Positions 8,315 to 16,571 of a stretch of 64,000 nt of DNA are shown here, one piece after another. Source of the stretch: an uncultured Bacteroidota bacterium. Lineage in GTDB: Bacteria > Bacteroidota > Bacteroidia > Flavobacteriales > Flavobacteriaceae. Made by a program: the position numbers and the translations under genes. The DNA lies in contig CACMZR010000005.1 in NCBI GenBank assembly GCA_902618245.1, positions 61,026-125,025 of the forward strand, written 5' to 3'. Position 1 is the stretch's first letter. Each line of letters begins with the position of its first letter. The notes beneath the pieces were generated by a model, which was not told the origin of the DNA, did not search any database, and saw only the letters and a list, made by a program, of their open reading frames with translations.

Positions 8315-9088
8315 ATGAAATTAAAATTAACTAAGCCACTTTGTTTTTTTGACTTGGAAACAACTGGGACTGACGTAAGCAAGGATCGCATAATAGAAAT
8401 TGCAATAATCAAAGTTAATACTGATGGCTCAAGAGAATCACTTGAAATTAGATTAAACCCCGGGATTCCGATACCTCCTGAATCTACTCTAATACATGGG
8501 ATAACTGATGAGATGGTTGCGAATGAACCAAAATTTAAAGATAAAGCCCGAAATATATACAATTTTTTAAAAGGCTGTGATTTAGCTGGTTTTAACTCAG
8601 ACAGATTTGACATACCCCTTCTTGTTGAAGAATTGTTAAGAGCAGACTTAGATTTCGATTTTAAAAACATAAAGACAATTGATGTACAAAATATATTTCA
8701 TAAAATGGAGGCAAGGACTCTTTCTGCTGCTTTAAAGTTTTATTGTGATAAGGAGCTCACTGATGCCCATGCTGCTATTGCTGACGCAAATGCAACACTC
8801 GATGTTTTGCTTGCACAATTAGATCGTTATTCAGAATTAGAACCGAATGTAGATTTTTTGAATCATTTTAGTACTAGAAAAAAAACAGCTGATTTTGCAG
8901 GTTTTCTAATTTATAATAAAGATGACGAAATTTGTTTTGGTTTTGGTAAGCATAAGGGGAAAAAGGTTAATGAAATACTTAAAGAAGAGCCTGGATATTT
9001 TGGATGGATTCTAAATGCTGACTTTCCAAGATATACCAAGAAGATTTTAACAGAAATAAAGTTAAATTCAATGAACACTAAAGAATAA
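8315..9088 (+). CDS. DnaQ-like 3'-5' exonuclease
   Basis: The 257-residue protein has a DEDDh exonuclease domain like DNA polymerase III epsilon. ExoI is CFFDLETTGTDVSKDRIIEIA (Asp and Glu metal ligands), ExoII lies in DLAGFNSDRFDIPLL and ExoIII in DAHAAIADANATLDVLL. A C-terminal extension of about 50 residues (GFGKHKGKKVNEILKEEPGYFGWIL) resembles the small domain often appended to such exonucleases in Bacteroidota. It may proofread or process DNA ends; which polymerase, if any, it serves is not known. It sits 12 bases after the E2 gene and four bases before the FAH gene, so it is probably in an operon. Confidence 0.88.
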   Translation: MKLKLTKPLCFFDLETTGTDVSKDRIIEIAIIKVNTDGSRESLEIRLNPGIPIPPESTLIHGITDEMVANEPKFKDKARNIYNFLKGCDLAGFNSDRFDIPLLVEELLRADLDFDFKNIKTIDVQNIFHKMEARTLSAALKFYCDKELTDAHAAIADANATLDVLLAQLDRYSELEPNVDFLNHFSTRKKTADFAGFLIYNKDDEICFGFGKHKGKKVNEILKEEPGYFGWILNADFPRYTKKILTEIKLNSMNTKE

Positions 9089-9092
9089 ATTT

Positions 9093-9704
9093 GTGAAAAT
9101 TATTTGTGTAGGAAGAAATTATGTCGATCATATTGAAGAATTAAAAAACGATAAACCGGATGAGCCCATATTATTTATCAAACCCGACACTTCAATCATT
9201 CAAAAAAAACAACCATTTTTTTTTCCTCATTTTACAAATGATATTCACTATGAGGTTGAACTTTTAGTCAGAATCAATAAAATTGGTAAACATATTCAAA
9301 CCAAGTTTGCCCCAAAGTATTACGATGAAATAGGTCTAGGAATTGATTTCACCGCAAGATCACTACAAAATGAATTAAAATCTAAAAGCCTGCCATGGGA
9401 GAAGGCAAAATCTTTTGATGGTTCAACCTTAATTGGTGATTGGTTTTCAAAGAAAGAATTTAAAAATATAAATAACATCAACTTTTCTTTAGAAAGAAAT
9501 GGTTCTAAAGTTCAAATTGGGAATACAAATAAAATGTTATGGAAGATAGATGAGCTAATAAGTTATGTCTCGACATTTTTTACTCTCAAGATTGGAGATG
9601 TTTTATTTACTGGAACTCCCTCAGGGGTTGGGAATATTTATAAAAATGATAATTTAAGGGGTTATTTAGAAAGAAAAATAGCTTTTTCAATTAATATTAA
9701 ATGA
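9093..9704 (+). CDS. Fumarylacetoacetate hydrolase (FAH)-family protein
   Basis: The 203-residue protein is a single FAH-type domain, a metal-dependent fold that covers acylpyruvate hydrolases and oxaloacetate decarboxylase/tautomerases. KIICVGRNYVDHIEEL opens the fold, HYEVELLVRI carries the ExE metal ligands, and FTGTPSGVGNI is the typical C-terminal signature. The start is a GTG four bases after the exonuclease stop; no nearby ATG is in frame. The stop overlaps the cinA ATG (ATGA). Short FAH proteins of this size commonly hydrolyse small acylpyruvates or oxaloacetate, but the substrate here is unknown. Confidence 0.88.
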   Translation: MKIICVGRNYVDHIEELKNDKPDEPILFIKPDTSIIQKKQPFFFPHFTNDIHYEVELLVRINKIGKHIQTKFAPKYYDEIGLGIDFTARSLQNELKSKSLPWEKAKSFDGSTLIGDWFSKKEFKNINNINFSLERNGSKVQIGNTNKMLWKIDELISYVSTFFTLKIGDVLFTGTPSGVGNIYKNDNLRGYLERKIAFSINIK

Positions 9705-10942
9705 AAGCAGAACTTATAACTATAGGTGATGAAATTCTCATTGGCCAAATTGTAAATACTAATTCTGTATTTTTAGCAAAAGCACTTAATGATATTGGAA
9801 TTGAGATTACACAAATTACAAGCATTTCAGATAAAAAAGACGATATTATCGGTGCACTTAAATTATCAGAAAAAAGGGCAAAACTAGTAATTCTTACGGG
9901 TGGATTAGGACCAACTAGCGATGATCTTACAAAACAAACTTTGTGCTCTTATTTTAATGACAAATTGATTGAGAATAAAGAAATACTTGATCACATTGAA
10001 GAAATCTTCAAAAAATATCTTACAACTCCGATAAATGAACAGAATAGGAAACAAGCTTTACTTCCATCCAAAGCAAAAATTTTTAAAAATAATTATGGAA
10101 CAGCTTCAGGGATGTGGTTCGAAAAAAATGGACAGGTAATTATTTCTTTACCAGGTGTACCTTTTGAAATGAAATCATTAATGACCAACGAAGTAATTCC
10201 TAAACTACAAAATCATTTTACCCGTCCATTCATAGTTCATAAAACAATAATTACCTATGGGTTAGGCGAAAGCGCAATCGCAGAAATAATCTCTATTTGG
10301 GAAAATTCTTTACCAGATGGCCTAAAACTAGCTTATTTACCTAATTTAGGTAGAGTTAGACTACGCATCTCCGGAAAAGGACCGGATAGAAAGTCAATCA
10401 ATGATAAGATAGATAAGGAAATAGACAAACTTTTACCCCTAATTAAAGACATTTTTGTTGGTTATGAAGATGTATCTTCTTTTGAGGAAAAAATAAAAGC
10501 TCAATTTTTATTAAAAAACAAGACTTTATCTTTAGCAGAAAGTTGCACAGGTGGTGAAATATCAGCACGTTTGGCTAAAGTACCAGGCGCTTCGAAATAT
10601 TTTGTAGGTAGTATTATTTCATATCAAACCCAATCTAAATCCGATTTGCTTTCTGTTCCAAAAACTATTATTGAAAAAAACTCAGTTGTTAGCAAACAAG
10701 TTGCTGAAATGATGGCTCAAAACGTACGTAAAAAATTTAATTCCAGTTTAGGTGTTGCAACTACAGGTAATGCTGGTCCTTCCAAAGGTGATTCAGATGC
10801 TGAAATTGGAACTGTTTGGATAGCAATATCGTCAGATAAAAGAATTATAAGCGAAAGATTTACATTCGGTAAGCATAGAGAAAGGGTAATTGGAAAGGCT
10901 GTGAACAAGGCACTAGAGATGGTTTACAGAGAAATAATATAA
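9701..10942 (+). CDS. cinA: CinA-family nicotinamide-nucleotide amidohydrolase
   Basis: CinA combines an N-terminal MoaB/MogA-like (COG1058) domain with a C-terminal NMN deamidase domain that recycles pyridine nucleotide breakdown products. The first domain is seen at ITIGDEILIGQIVNTNSVFLA and ILTGGLGPTSDDLTK; the second starts near residue 265 with LSLAESCTGGEISARLAKVPGAS and includes ATTGNAGPSKGD. At 413 residues it is full length. It overlaps the FAH gene by four bases, so the two are translationally coupled. Confidence 0.95.
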   Translation: MKAELITIGDEILIGQIVNTNSVFLAKALNDIGIEITQITSISDKKDDIIGALKLSEKRAKLVILTGGLGPTSDDLTKQTLCSYFNDKLIENKEILDHIEEIFKKYLTTPINEQNRKQALLPSKAKIFKNNYGTASGMWFEKNGQVIISLPGVPFEMKSLMTNEVIPKLQNHFTRPFIVHKTIITYGLGESAIAEIISIWENSLPDGLKLAYLPNLGRVRLRISGKGPDRKSINDKIDKEIDKLLPLIKDIFVGYEDVSSFEEKIKAQFLLKNKTLSLAESCTGGEISARLAKVPGASKYFVGSIISYQTQSKSDLLSVPKTIIEKNSVVSKQVAEMMAQNVRKKFNSSLGVATTGNAGPSKGDSDAEIGTVWIAISSDKRIISERFTFGKHRERVIGKAVNKALEMVYREII

Positions 10943-10966
10943 AATTCTTATTTTTCTGAAAACAAT

Positions 10967-10996
10967 TTTGAAACTGTTTAAAAAACAGTAAATTTG
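10967..10996 (+). promoter_or_regulatory. Bacteroidota promoter for the rpmB-rpmG operon
   Basis: TTTG at 10967-10970 and TAAATTTG at 10989-10996 are separated by 18 bases, the classic Bacteroidota -33/-7 arrangement. The predicted transcription start near 11003 leaves a short leader before the rpmB ATG at 11015. This is the best-formed promoter in the window. Confidence 0.7.
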
Positions 10997-11014
10997 CAGC
11001 CGTATAAATTTATA

Positions 11015-11254
11015 ATGTCAAAAGTTTGCCAAATTAGCGGAAAGAAAGTAATGTTTGGAAACAATGTTTCAAAAGCACTGAACAGAACAAGGCGACGCTT
11101 TGATGCAAATATTATCAGAAAACGTTTTTTTGTACCTGAGGAAGATAAATGGGTCACACTGAATGTTTCAACAGCTGTCTTGAAAACTATTAATAAAAAA
11201 GGTATCACAGCTGTTCTAAAAGAAGCTAAGAAAAAAGGTAATTATAAGGGTTAG
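11015..11254 (+). CDS. rpmB: 50S ribosomal protein L28
   Basis: The 79-residue protein begins [19 protein letters not shown] and carries the basic [11 protein letters not shown] stretch of ribosomal L28. The ATG at 11015 is chosen over an in-frame TTG at 10994, which lies inside the promoter box. It heads a three-gene operon with L33 and a DUF4295 protein, an arrangement typical of Bacteroidota, and is preceded by a strong promoter. Confidence 0.97.
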   Translation: MSKVCQISGKKVMFGNNVSKALNRTRRRFDANIIRKRFFVPEEDKWVTLNVSTAVLKTINKKGITAVLKEAKKKGNYKG

Positions 11255-11259
11255 ATTTT

Positions 11260-11442
11260 ATGGCTAAAAAAGGGAATAGGGTACAGGTTATTTTAGAATG
11301 TACAGAGCACAAAGATTCAGGTTTACCTGGAACATCACGCTACATTACAACAAAAAATAAAAAGAATACACCAGAACGCCTTGAAGTAAAAAAATTCAAC
11401 CCAATTTTAAAAAAAATGACTGTTCATAAAGAAATCAAGTAA
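11260..11442 (+). CDS. rpmG: 50S ribosomal protein L33
   Basis: The 60-residue protein reads [18 protein letters not shown] and ends [17 protein letters not shown], matching L33. Only one cysteine is left of the two CxxC pairs found in zinc-binding L33, so this is the zinc-free form. It begins five bases after rpmB and is followed two bases later by the DUF4295 gene. Confidence 0.97.
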   Translation: MAKKGNRVQVILECTEHKDSGLPGTSRYITTKNKKNTPERLEVKKFNPILKKMTVHKEIK

Positions 11443-11444
11443 TA

Positions 11445-11597
11445 ATGGCTAAAAAATCAGTTGCTTCGCTACAAACAGGATCAAAAAGATTAACAAAAGC
11501 CATAAAAATGGTAAAAAAACCTGGTAGTAATTCTTATAGCTTTGTTGAAACTATTTTACCACCAGATTTGGTATCCGATTGGCTTAGCAAAAAATAG
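11445..11597 (+). CDS. DUF4295 small protein of the L28-L33 operon
   Basis: This 50-residue basic protein begins MAKKSVASLQTGSKRLTKAI and ends DLVSDWLSKK. It matches DUF4295, a small family essentially restricted to Bacteroidota and always found after rpmB and rpmG. Its position and charge suggest that it is associated with the ribosome; that is inference. Two bases separate it from rpmG, and a strong terminator follows 20 bases after its stop. Confidence 0.93.
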   Translation: MAKKSVASLQTGSKRLTKAIKMVKKPGSNSYSFVETILPPDLVSDWLSKK

Positions 11598-11617
11598 AAC
11601 AAACAATTTTAAAAGAT

Positions 11618-11651
11618 AAAAGCTACTCTTGACAGTAGCTTTTTTTATTTT
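11618..11651 (+). terminator. Rho-independent terminator of rpmB-rpmG-DUF4295
   Basis: AAAAGCTACT (11618-11627) pairs perfectly with AGTAGCTTTT (11634-11643) around a six-base loop, followed by a run of T. This is the clearest intrinsic terminator in the window and separates the ribosomal operon from ftsY. Confidence 0.9.
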
Positions 11652-11656
11652 TATAT

Positions 11657-12601
11657 ATGGGAAGGCTTAAAGACTTTTTTACAAAAAAAGATGAAAAAAA
11701 ATTAGAAAAAGGACTATCTAATACGAAAAAATCTTTTTTATCTCGCTTAGGATTAATAGTAGCTGGTAAAACAAAAATAAGTGATGATTTCTTAGATGAA
11801 CTTGAATCAATTCTTATTCAATCTGATGTTGGAGTAGAAACAACTCTAAAGATTATTGATGCCTTGCAGACAAGAACAGCAAAGGAAAAATATCTTAGTT
11901 TTGATGATTTGGTGAAAATGCTCTCCGAAGAAATTTCTATACTCCTTAAAAAAAACAATAGTGAAGAAAATGATTCCAAAAAGAATGAACCTTATGTGAT
12001 TATGGTTGTAGGTGTAAATGGAGTAGGAAAGACGACTACAATCGGAAAACTTGCTTACCAATTTGGTGTACAGGGTAAAAAAATCGTAATTGGAGCCGCG
12101 GATACCTTTCGAGCAGGTGCTATAGATCAACTTCAAATTTGGGCTGACCGTGCTAATGCACCTCTAATAAAGCAAGAAATGGGCAGTGATCCAGCTTCCG
12201 TTGCTTTTGACACTATTCAATCAGCAAAATCAAAAGAGGCTGATTATGTCCTAATTGATACAGCAGGACGTCTACATAACAAGGTTAATTTAATGAACGA
12301 GCTATCAAAAGTAAAGCGGGTAATGTCAAAAGTAATTCCGGAAGCGCCACATGAAGTACTTTTAGTTTTAGACGGTTCAACTGGCCAAAATGCATTCCAA
12401 CAAGCGAAGCAATTTATTGAAGTAACTGAAGTATCAAGCTTAGCAGTTACAAAATTAGATGGAACTGCAAAAGGGGGAGTACTTATTGGAATATCAGACC
12501 AATTTAAAATTCCTGTGAAATACATTGGTGTTGGAGAGGGAATAGAAGATTTACAAGACTTTGACCCTGAAAAATTTGTTAAAACATTATTTAGGAAATA
12601 A
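11657..12601 (+). CDS. ftsY: Signal recognition particle receptor FtsY
   Basis: FtsY is the SRP-receptor GTPase that docks ribosome-nascent chains at the membrane. The 314-residue protein has the N domain (about 20-95), then the G domain with the P-loop GVNGVGKTTTIGKLA, the DTFRAGAIDQL segment, DTAGRLHN and TKLDGTAKGG, and it closes with YIGVGEGIEDLQDFDPEKFV. The acidic membrane-binding A domain of enterobacterial FtsY is missing, as is normal for this phylum. It starts just after the ribosomal operon terminator; yidC lies further along in the window. Confidence 0.97.
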   Translation: MGRLKDFFTKKDEKKLEKGLSNTKKSFLSRLGLIVAGKTKISDDFLDELESILIQSDVGVETTLKIIDALQTRTAKEKYLSFDDLVKMLSEEISILLKKNNSEENDSKKNEPYVIMVVGVNGVGKTTTIGKLAYQFGVQGKKIVIGAADTFRAGAIDQLQIWADRANAPLIKQEMGSDPASVAFDTIQSAKSKEADYVLIDTAGRLHNKVNLMNELSKVKRVMSKVIPEAPHEVLLVLDGSTGQNAFQQAKQFIEVTEVSSLAVTKLDGTAKGGVLIGISDQFKIPVKYIGVGEGIEDLQDFDPEKFVKTLFRK

Positions 12602-12611
12602 CTAATCTAAA

Positions 12612-13589
12612 GTGAGAATTTTTAAATTTTTTTGGATTTTAATTTTGATTCTAGTAGGTGTATATCTTATAGGGCCAAGAGTTGAAACCCCTGATCTTAA
12701 CATGACTCCAGTTGAAGTACCAAAAGAATTAAATACATTAAAAAATTGGATTTTTAATAAAGAAAAAATGTTAGGAAATATCCGTCCAGGAAATGAGTCT
12801 TATATAGAGTTTAATGACTCTATTCCAAAAAAAACTAAATATAGTGTTTTGTATTTGCATGGATTTACTGCCTCAGGAATTGAGGGAGACCCAGTGCATC
12901 GAAAAATTGCCAAATTTCTTAATGCAAATCTTTATGTTCCTAGACTTTATGGTCATGGACTAAATGAAAAAGAACCAATGTTGAATTACAACAATAACGA
13001 TTTTTGGGAATCAGCAAAAGAAGCTATATCGGTCGCAAAAGCACTTGGAGATAAAGTAATTCTTCTTGGAACTTCTCATGGAGGTGTACTCTCTTTGTGT
13101 TTTGGTACTGACCCATCTATCGCTGCAATTTGCCTATTTGCACCGAATATTGAAGTACATGATCCTTTTGCAAAACTTCTTTCCAAACCATGGGGACTTC
13201 AAATGGCACGTCTTGTTAGAGGTAGTAAATACCACAATATGAATAACATGAATATTGAAAAGAAAAAATATTGGACATCCAAAATACGATTAGAAAGTAC
13301 ACTTCATATGCAAAAACTTTTAGATATTAAAATGAATAAATCAACATATGAAAAAATAAAGGTTCCAGTTTTTATGGGATATTATTATAAAAATGATAGT
13401 TTACAAGATAAAGTTGTATCTATACCTGCAATGTTAAAAATGTTTGATGAATTAGGTACACCAAGCGAATTAAAGGTAAAAAAAGCATTTCCTGAAGCTG
13501 GTGATCACGTGATAACCTCCTATCTAAGTTCTAATAATTACGGGCAAGTGACCGAAGCCGTTCAGAATTTTTTGAATAAAATATTATAA
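12612..13589 (+). CDS. Alpha/beta hydrolase (lipase/esterase-like), membrane-anchored or secreted
   Basis: The 325-residue protein has an alpha/beta-hydrolase fold. An N-terminal hydrophobic helix (residues 4-21) should anchor or export it. The oxyanion-hole region is LHGFTASGIEGD, the nucleophile elbow is GTSHGG and the catalytic histidine is probably in EAGDHVITS near residue 297. The pattern resembles carboxylesterases or monoglyceride lipases. The start is a GTG at 12612; without it the transmembrane segment would be lost. It is two bases from the amidase gene, so the two are probably one operon. Confidence 0.82.
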   Translation: MRIFKFFWILILILVGVYLIGPRVETPDLNMTPVEVPKELNTLKNWIFNKEKMLGNIRPGNESYIEFNDSIPKKTKYSVLYLHGFTASGIEGDPVHRKIAKFLNANLYVPRLYGHGLNEKEPMLNYNNNDFWESAKEAISVAKALGDKVILLGTSHGGVLSLCFGTDPSIAAICLFAPNIEVHDPFAKLLSKPWGLQMARLVRGSKYHNMNNMNIEKKKYWTSKIRLESTLHMQKLLDIKMNKSTYEKIKVPVFMGYYYKNDSLQDKVVSIPAMLKMFDELGTPSELKVKKAFPEAGDHVITSYLSSNNYGQVTEAVQNFLNKIL

Positions 13590-13590
13590 T

Positions 13591-15240
13591 ATGCCCATTT
13601 ATAAATTTAGATTTTTATTTCTAGTAATATTAATTTTTAACTTTTGTAGTATTGAAGATCAAAGCCTTGCAAAATGGGTACCCTATGACGAAACAGCTGA
13701 ATTAAAAGAAAATTCAAAAAACTCTTTAAAACGCTTACGTTTTAAACGTATTCAGTCAAAGCATCAGGATAAAAACTCATTTTTTTACCCTTTTAAAAAG
13801 GAACTTTTAGGCTTCACAAAAAAAGAATATGAAAGATTAAAGCCACTTATCTTAGAAAAAAGTATACTTGAAATTCAAGATAACGTTCAAAAGGACTTAT
13901 TATCATATGAAAAACTATGTTTATTCTATTTATTCCGGATATATTATTTTGAAACTAATCGTGATAGGTATTTGAATGCTATAATTTCTCTTAACCCAGA
14001 TGTTCTTGATAACGCAAAGCAACTAGACAAAAAACGAAAGAAACAAATAAACCATCCTTTATATGGAATTCCTATTCTTATAAAAGATAATATTGATGCA
14101 TTACCCATGAGTACAACTGCTGGTAGTGCAGCATTTAAAAAAAACATTCCTAATAATGATTCATTTCTTGTCAAACGTTTAAAGGAAAAGGGAGCACTTA
14201 TTTTAGGAAAAGTTAACTTGAGTGAATGGGCTTATTATTTTTGTCAAAATTGTCCATTAGGCTATAGTGCATTGGGTGGACAAACATTAAATCCATATGG
14301 GAGGAAAATTTTTGAAACAGGTGGATCAAGTTCAGGAAGTGGTGTAGCAGTGGCAGCAAACTATTCAGTAGCAGCTATTGGTTCCGAAACTTCAGGTTCA
14401 ATTTTATCTCCATCAGGGAAAAATAGTGTAGTAGGTCTCAAGCCAACTATAGGATCAATAAGTAGAAACGGAATCATTCCAATTTCAAGTAGTTTAGATA
14501 CAGCAGGACCTATGGCTAAAAGTGTTATGGATACTGCTATATTAATGAATGCATTAATAGGTCTTGACAGTAATGATGAGTATAGTTATGATAGCAATCC
14601 CATTTTTTATCAGGGACTAGATACAGTTACCTTAAAGGGGAAAAGTTTTGGAATTTTTGAAAAATATGAAAAAGATAGTTTGATGAAAATTTCTCTGGAT
14701 TTGATGAGAAAAGCAGGAGCAAAAATTATTAGTTTCAAAGCTCCTGAAATAGAATTACAAAATTTCATAAAGCTGCTTGATATTGATATGAAGAGTGATT
14801 TACCAAAATATATAAAAAACAGCACTAACAGAAAATTACCCTTTGATTCAATAAAAGATATAGTGAATTTTAATAAAATGGATAGCCTACTCCATGCACC
14901 ATATGGGCAAGAAAATTTTACGCGATTAGTTGAAGTAAATATTTCACAAAATCAATTTAGAAAAACTAAACGCGAAATGATGAAATTAGCTAAGAGCTAT
15001 TTTATGGTAATCAAAAATAAAAATCTAGATGCTGTCATATCAATCGATAGTAAGGATGCCAAATTTGCAGCTCTTTCACATTATCCAGCATTAGGAATTC
15101 CAATGGGATATAAACGTAGTGGTCAACCTCAAAATATCACCTTTATTGCACCTTCAAAAAAAGAACAGATTTTACTAAATATTGGAGCAGCCTATGAAAA
15201 AATAAATCCAGTTCGTAAAATACCAGACTTGTTTAAATAG
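13591..15240 (+). CDS. Amidase-signature-family hydrolase, probably exported
   Basis: The 549-residue protein belongs to the amidase signature family, which hydrolyses C-N bonds through a Ser-cisSer-Lys triad. The lysine is in ILIKDNIDA, the serine cluster in ETGGSSSGSGVAVA, and the nucleophile in IGSETSGSI. The N-terminus is a hydrophobic stretch ending FNFCS, which may be a relaxed lipoprotein signal. About 110 residues precede the catalytic domain. It could be a peptide or aryl amidase; GatA is unlikely because of the export signal and because no GatB or GatC gene is near. It follows the alpha/beta hydrolase by one base and precedes rimO by four. Confidence 0.87.
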   Translation: MPIYKFRFLFLVILIFNFCSIEDQSLAKWVPYDETAELKENSKNSLKRLRFKRIQSKHQDKNSFFYPFKKELLGFTKKEYERLKPLILEKSILEIQDNVQKDLLSYEKLCLFYLFRIYYFETNRDRYLNAIISLNPDVLDNAKQLDKKRKKQINHPLYGIPILIKDNIDALPMSTTAGSAAFKKNIPNNDSFLVKRLKEKGALILGKVNLSEWAYYFCQNCPLGYSALGGQTLNPYGRKIFETGGSSSGSGVAVAANYSVAAIGSETSGSILSPSGKNSVVGLKPTIGSISRNGIIPISSSLDTAGPMAKSVMDTAILMNALIGLDSNDEYSYDSNPIFYQGLDTVTLKGKSFGIFEKYEKDSLMKISLDLMRKAGAKIISFKAPEIELQNFIKLLDIDMKSDLPKYIKNSTNRKLPFDSIKDIVNFNKMDSLLHAPYGQENFTRLVEVNISQNQFRKTKREMMKLAKSYFMVIKNKNLDAVISIDSKDAKFAALSHYPALGIPMGYKRSGQPQNITFIAPSKKEQILLNIGAAYEKINPVRKIPDLFK

Positions 15241-15244
15241 TAAT

Positions 15245-16546
15245 ATGAGAACGAGATCAAAAAAAAGAAATAAGATAAATGTTATAACCTTAGGTTGTTC
15301 AAAAAATATTTATGATTCAGAGATTATAATCAAACAACTAGAAGCAAGTAAGAAAAATGTAGTTCACGAAGAGAAAGGAAATATTGTAGTTATTAATACC
15401 TGCGGTTTTATAAATAATGCGAAGCAAGAGTCTATAGATACAATTTTAGAGCAAATTGAGTACAAACAAACTGGCATAGTCGATAAGGTTTATGTAACAG
15501 GCTGTTTAAGTGAAAGATATAAAAATGACTTAGAAAAAGAGATCCCTGATGTAGATCAATATTTTGGAACTACAGATTTGCCTCAGCTATTAAAGGTTTT
15601 AGAGGCCGATTACAAGCATGAATTAGTAGGAGAGAGAATCTTGACAACCCCTAAGCACTATGCATATCTAAAAATTGCTGAAGGCTGTGATAGACCATGT
15701 TCTTTTTGTGCTATACCTTTAATGCGAGGTAAGCATCGATCAACTCCAATTGAAAAACTTGTAGACCAAGCTAAAAACTTAGCTAAAAATGGAGTAAAAG
15801 AATTAATTTTAATTGCTCAAGATTTGACTTATTATGGTTTAGACCTCTATAAGGAAAGAAGACTCGCACAATTACTAAGTGCTCTATCAAAATTAGATGG
15901 TATTGAGTGGATAAGATTACATTATGCTTTTCCAACAGGTTTTCCCGAGGATGTTTTAGAGGTCATGAGAAACGAATCTAAAATTTGTAATTATCTTGAC
16001 ATTCCACTTCAACATATATCTGATAAGATCTTAAAGTCAATGAGACGTGGTACTAATAAAGAAAAAACAACTCTACTTATTCAACGATTTAGAGAACTTG
16101 TTCCGGATATTGTATTAAGAACTACTCTTATTGTGGGCTATCCTGGAGAGACAGAGAAAGATTTTGAAATTTTAAAGAAATGGGTTAAAGACATGAGGTT
16201 TGAACGTTTAGGATGTTTTAAATATAGTCATGAAGAAGATACTCACGCATATCTTCTAAAAGATGATGTTCCTGAGGAATTGAAACAAAAAAGATTAAAT
16301 GAAATCATGGAAATACAATCTAAGATTGCATTTAAAAATAACGAAAGGCTAGTAGGAAAAGTTTTCAAATGTTTAATTGATAGAAAAGAGGGAACTAACT
16401 TTATTGGTAGAACCTTTATGGATTCACCAGATGTTGATAATGAAGTAGTAATTGATGCAAAAAAATTCTATGTCAAATTGGGAGAATTTGTTAGCGTTAG
16501 AATCATTGGGGCTAATAATTATGATCTTGTAGGTATTCCTGTTTGA
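15245..16546 (+). CDS. rimO: Ribosomal protein S12 methylthiotransferase RimO
   Basis: RimO is a radical-SAM enzyme that methylthiolates an aspartate of ribosomal protein S12. The N-terminal MTTase domain has its three cluster cysteines in LGCSKNIYDSE, INTCGFI and TGCLSERY. The radical-SAM motif is CDRPCSFCA, followed by the RGKHRS segment typical of RimO rather than MiaB. The last 65 residues form a TRAM domain. Length (433) is standard. It ends an operon running from ftsY or the hydrolase gene; a weak inverted repeat (16553-16576) lies in the convergent spacer. Confidence 0.95.
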   Translation: MRTRSKKRNKINVITLGCSKNIYDSEIIIKQLEASKKNVVHEEKGNIVVINTCGFINNAKQESIDTILEQIEYKQTGIVDKVYVTGCLSERYKNDLEKEIPDVDQYFGTTDLPQLLKVLEADYKHELVGERILTTPKHYAYLKIAEGCDRPCSFCAIPLMRGKHRSTPIEKLVDQAKNLAKNGVKELILIAQDLTYYGLDLYKERRLAQLLSALSKLDGIEWIRLHYAFPTGFPEDVLEVMRNESKICNYLDIPLQHISDKILKSMRRGTNKEKTTLLIQRFRELVPDIVLRTTLIVGYPGETEKDFEILKKWVKDMRFERLGCFKYSHEEDTHAYLLKDDVPEELKQKRLNEIMEIQSKIAFKNNERLVGKVFKCLIDRKEGTNFIGRTFMDSPDVDNEVVIDAKKFYVKLGEFVSVRIIGANNYDLVGIPV

Positions 16547-16571
16547 AGTTTATTTAAATTGATAATTTGAT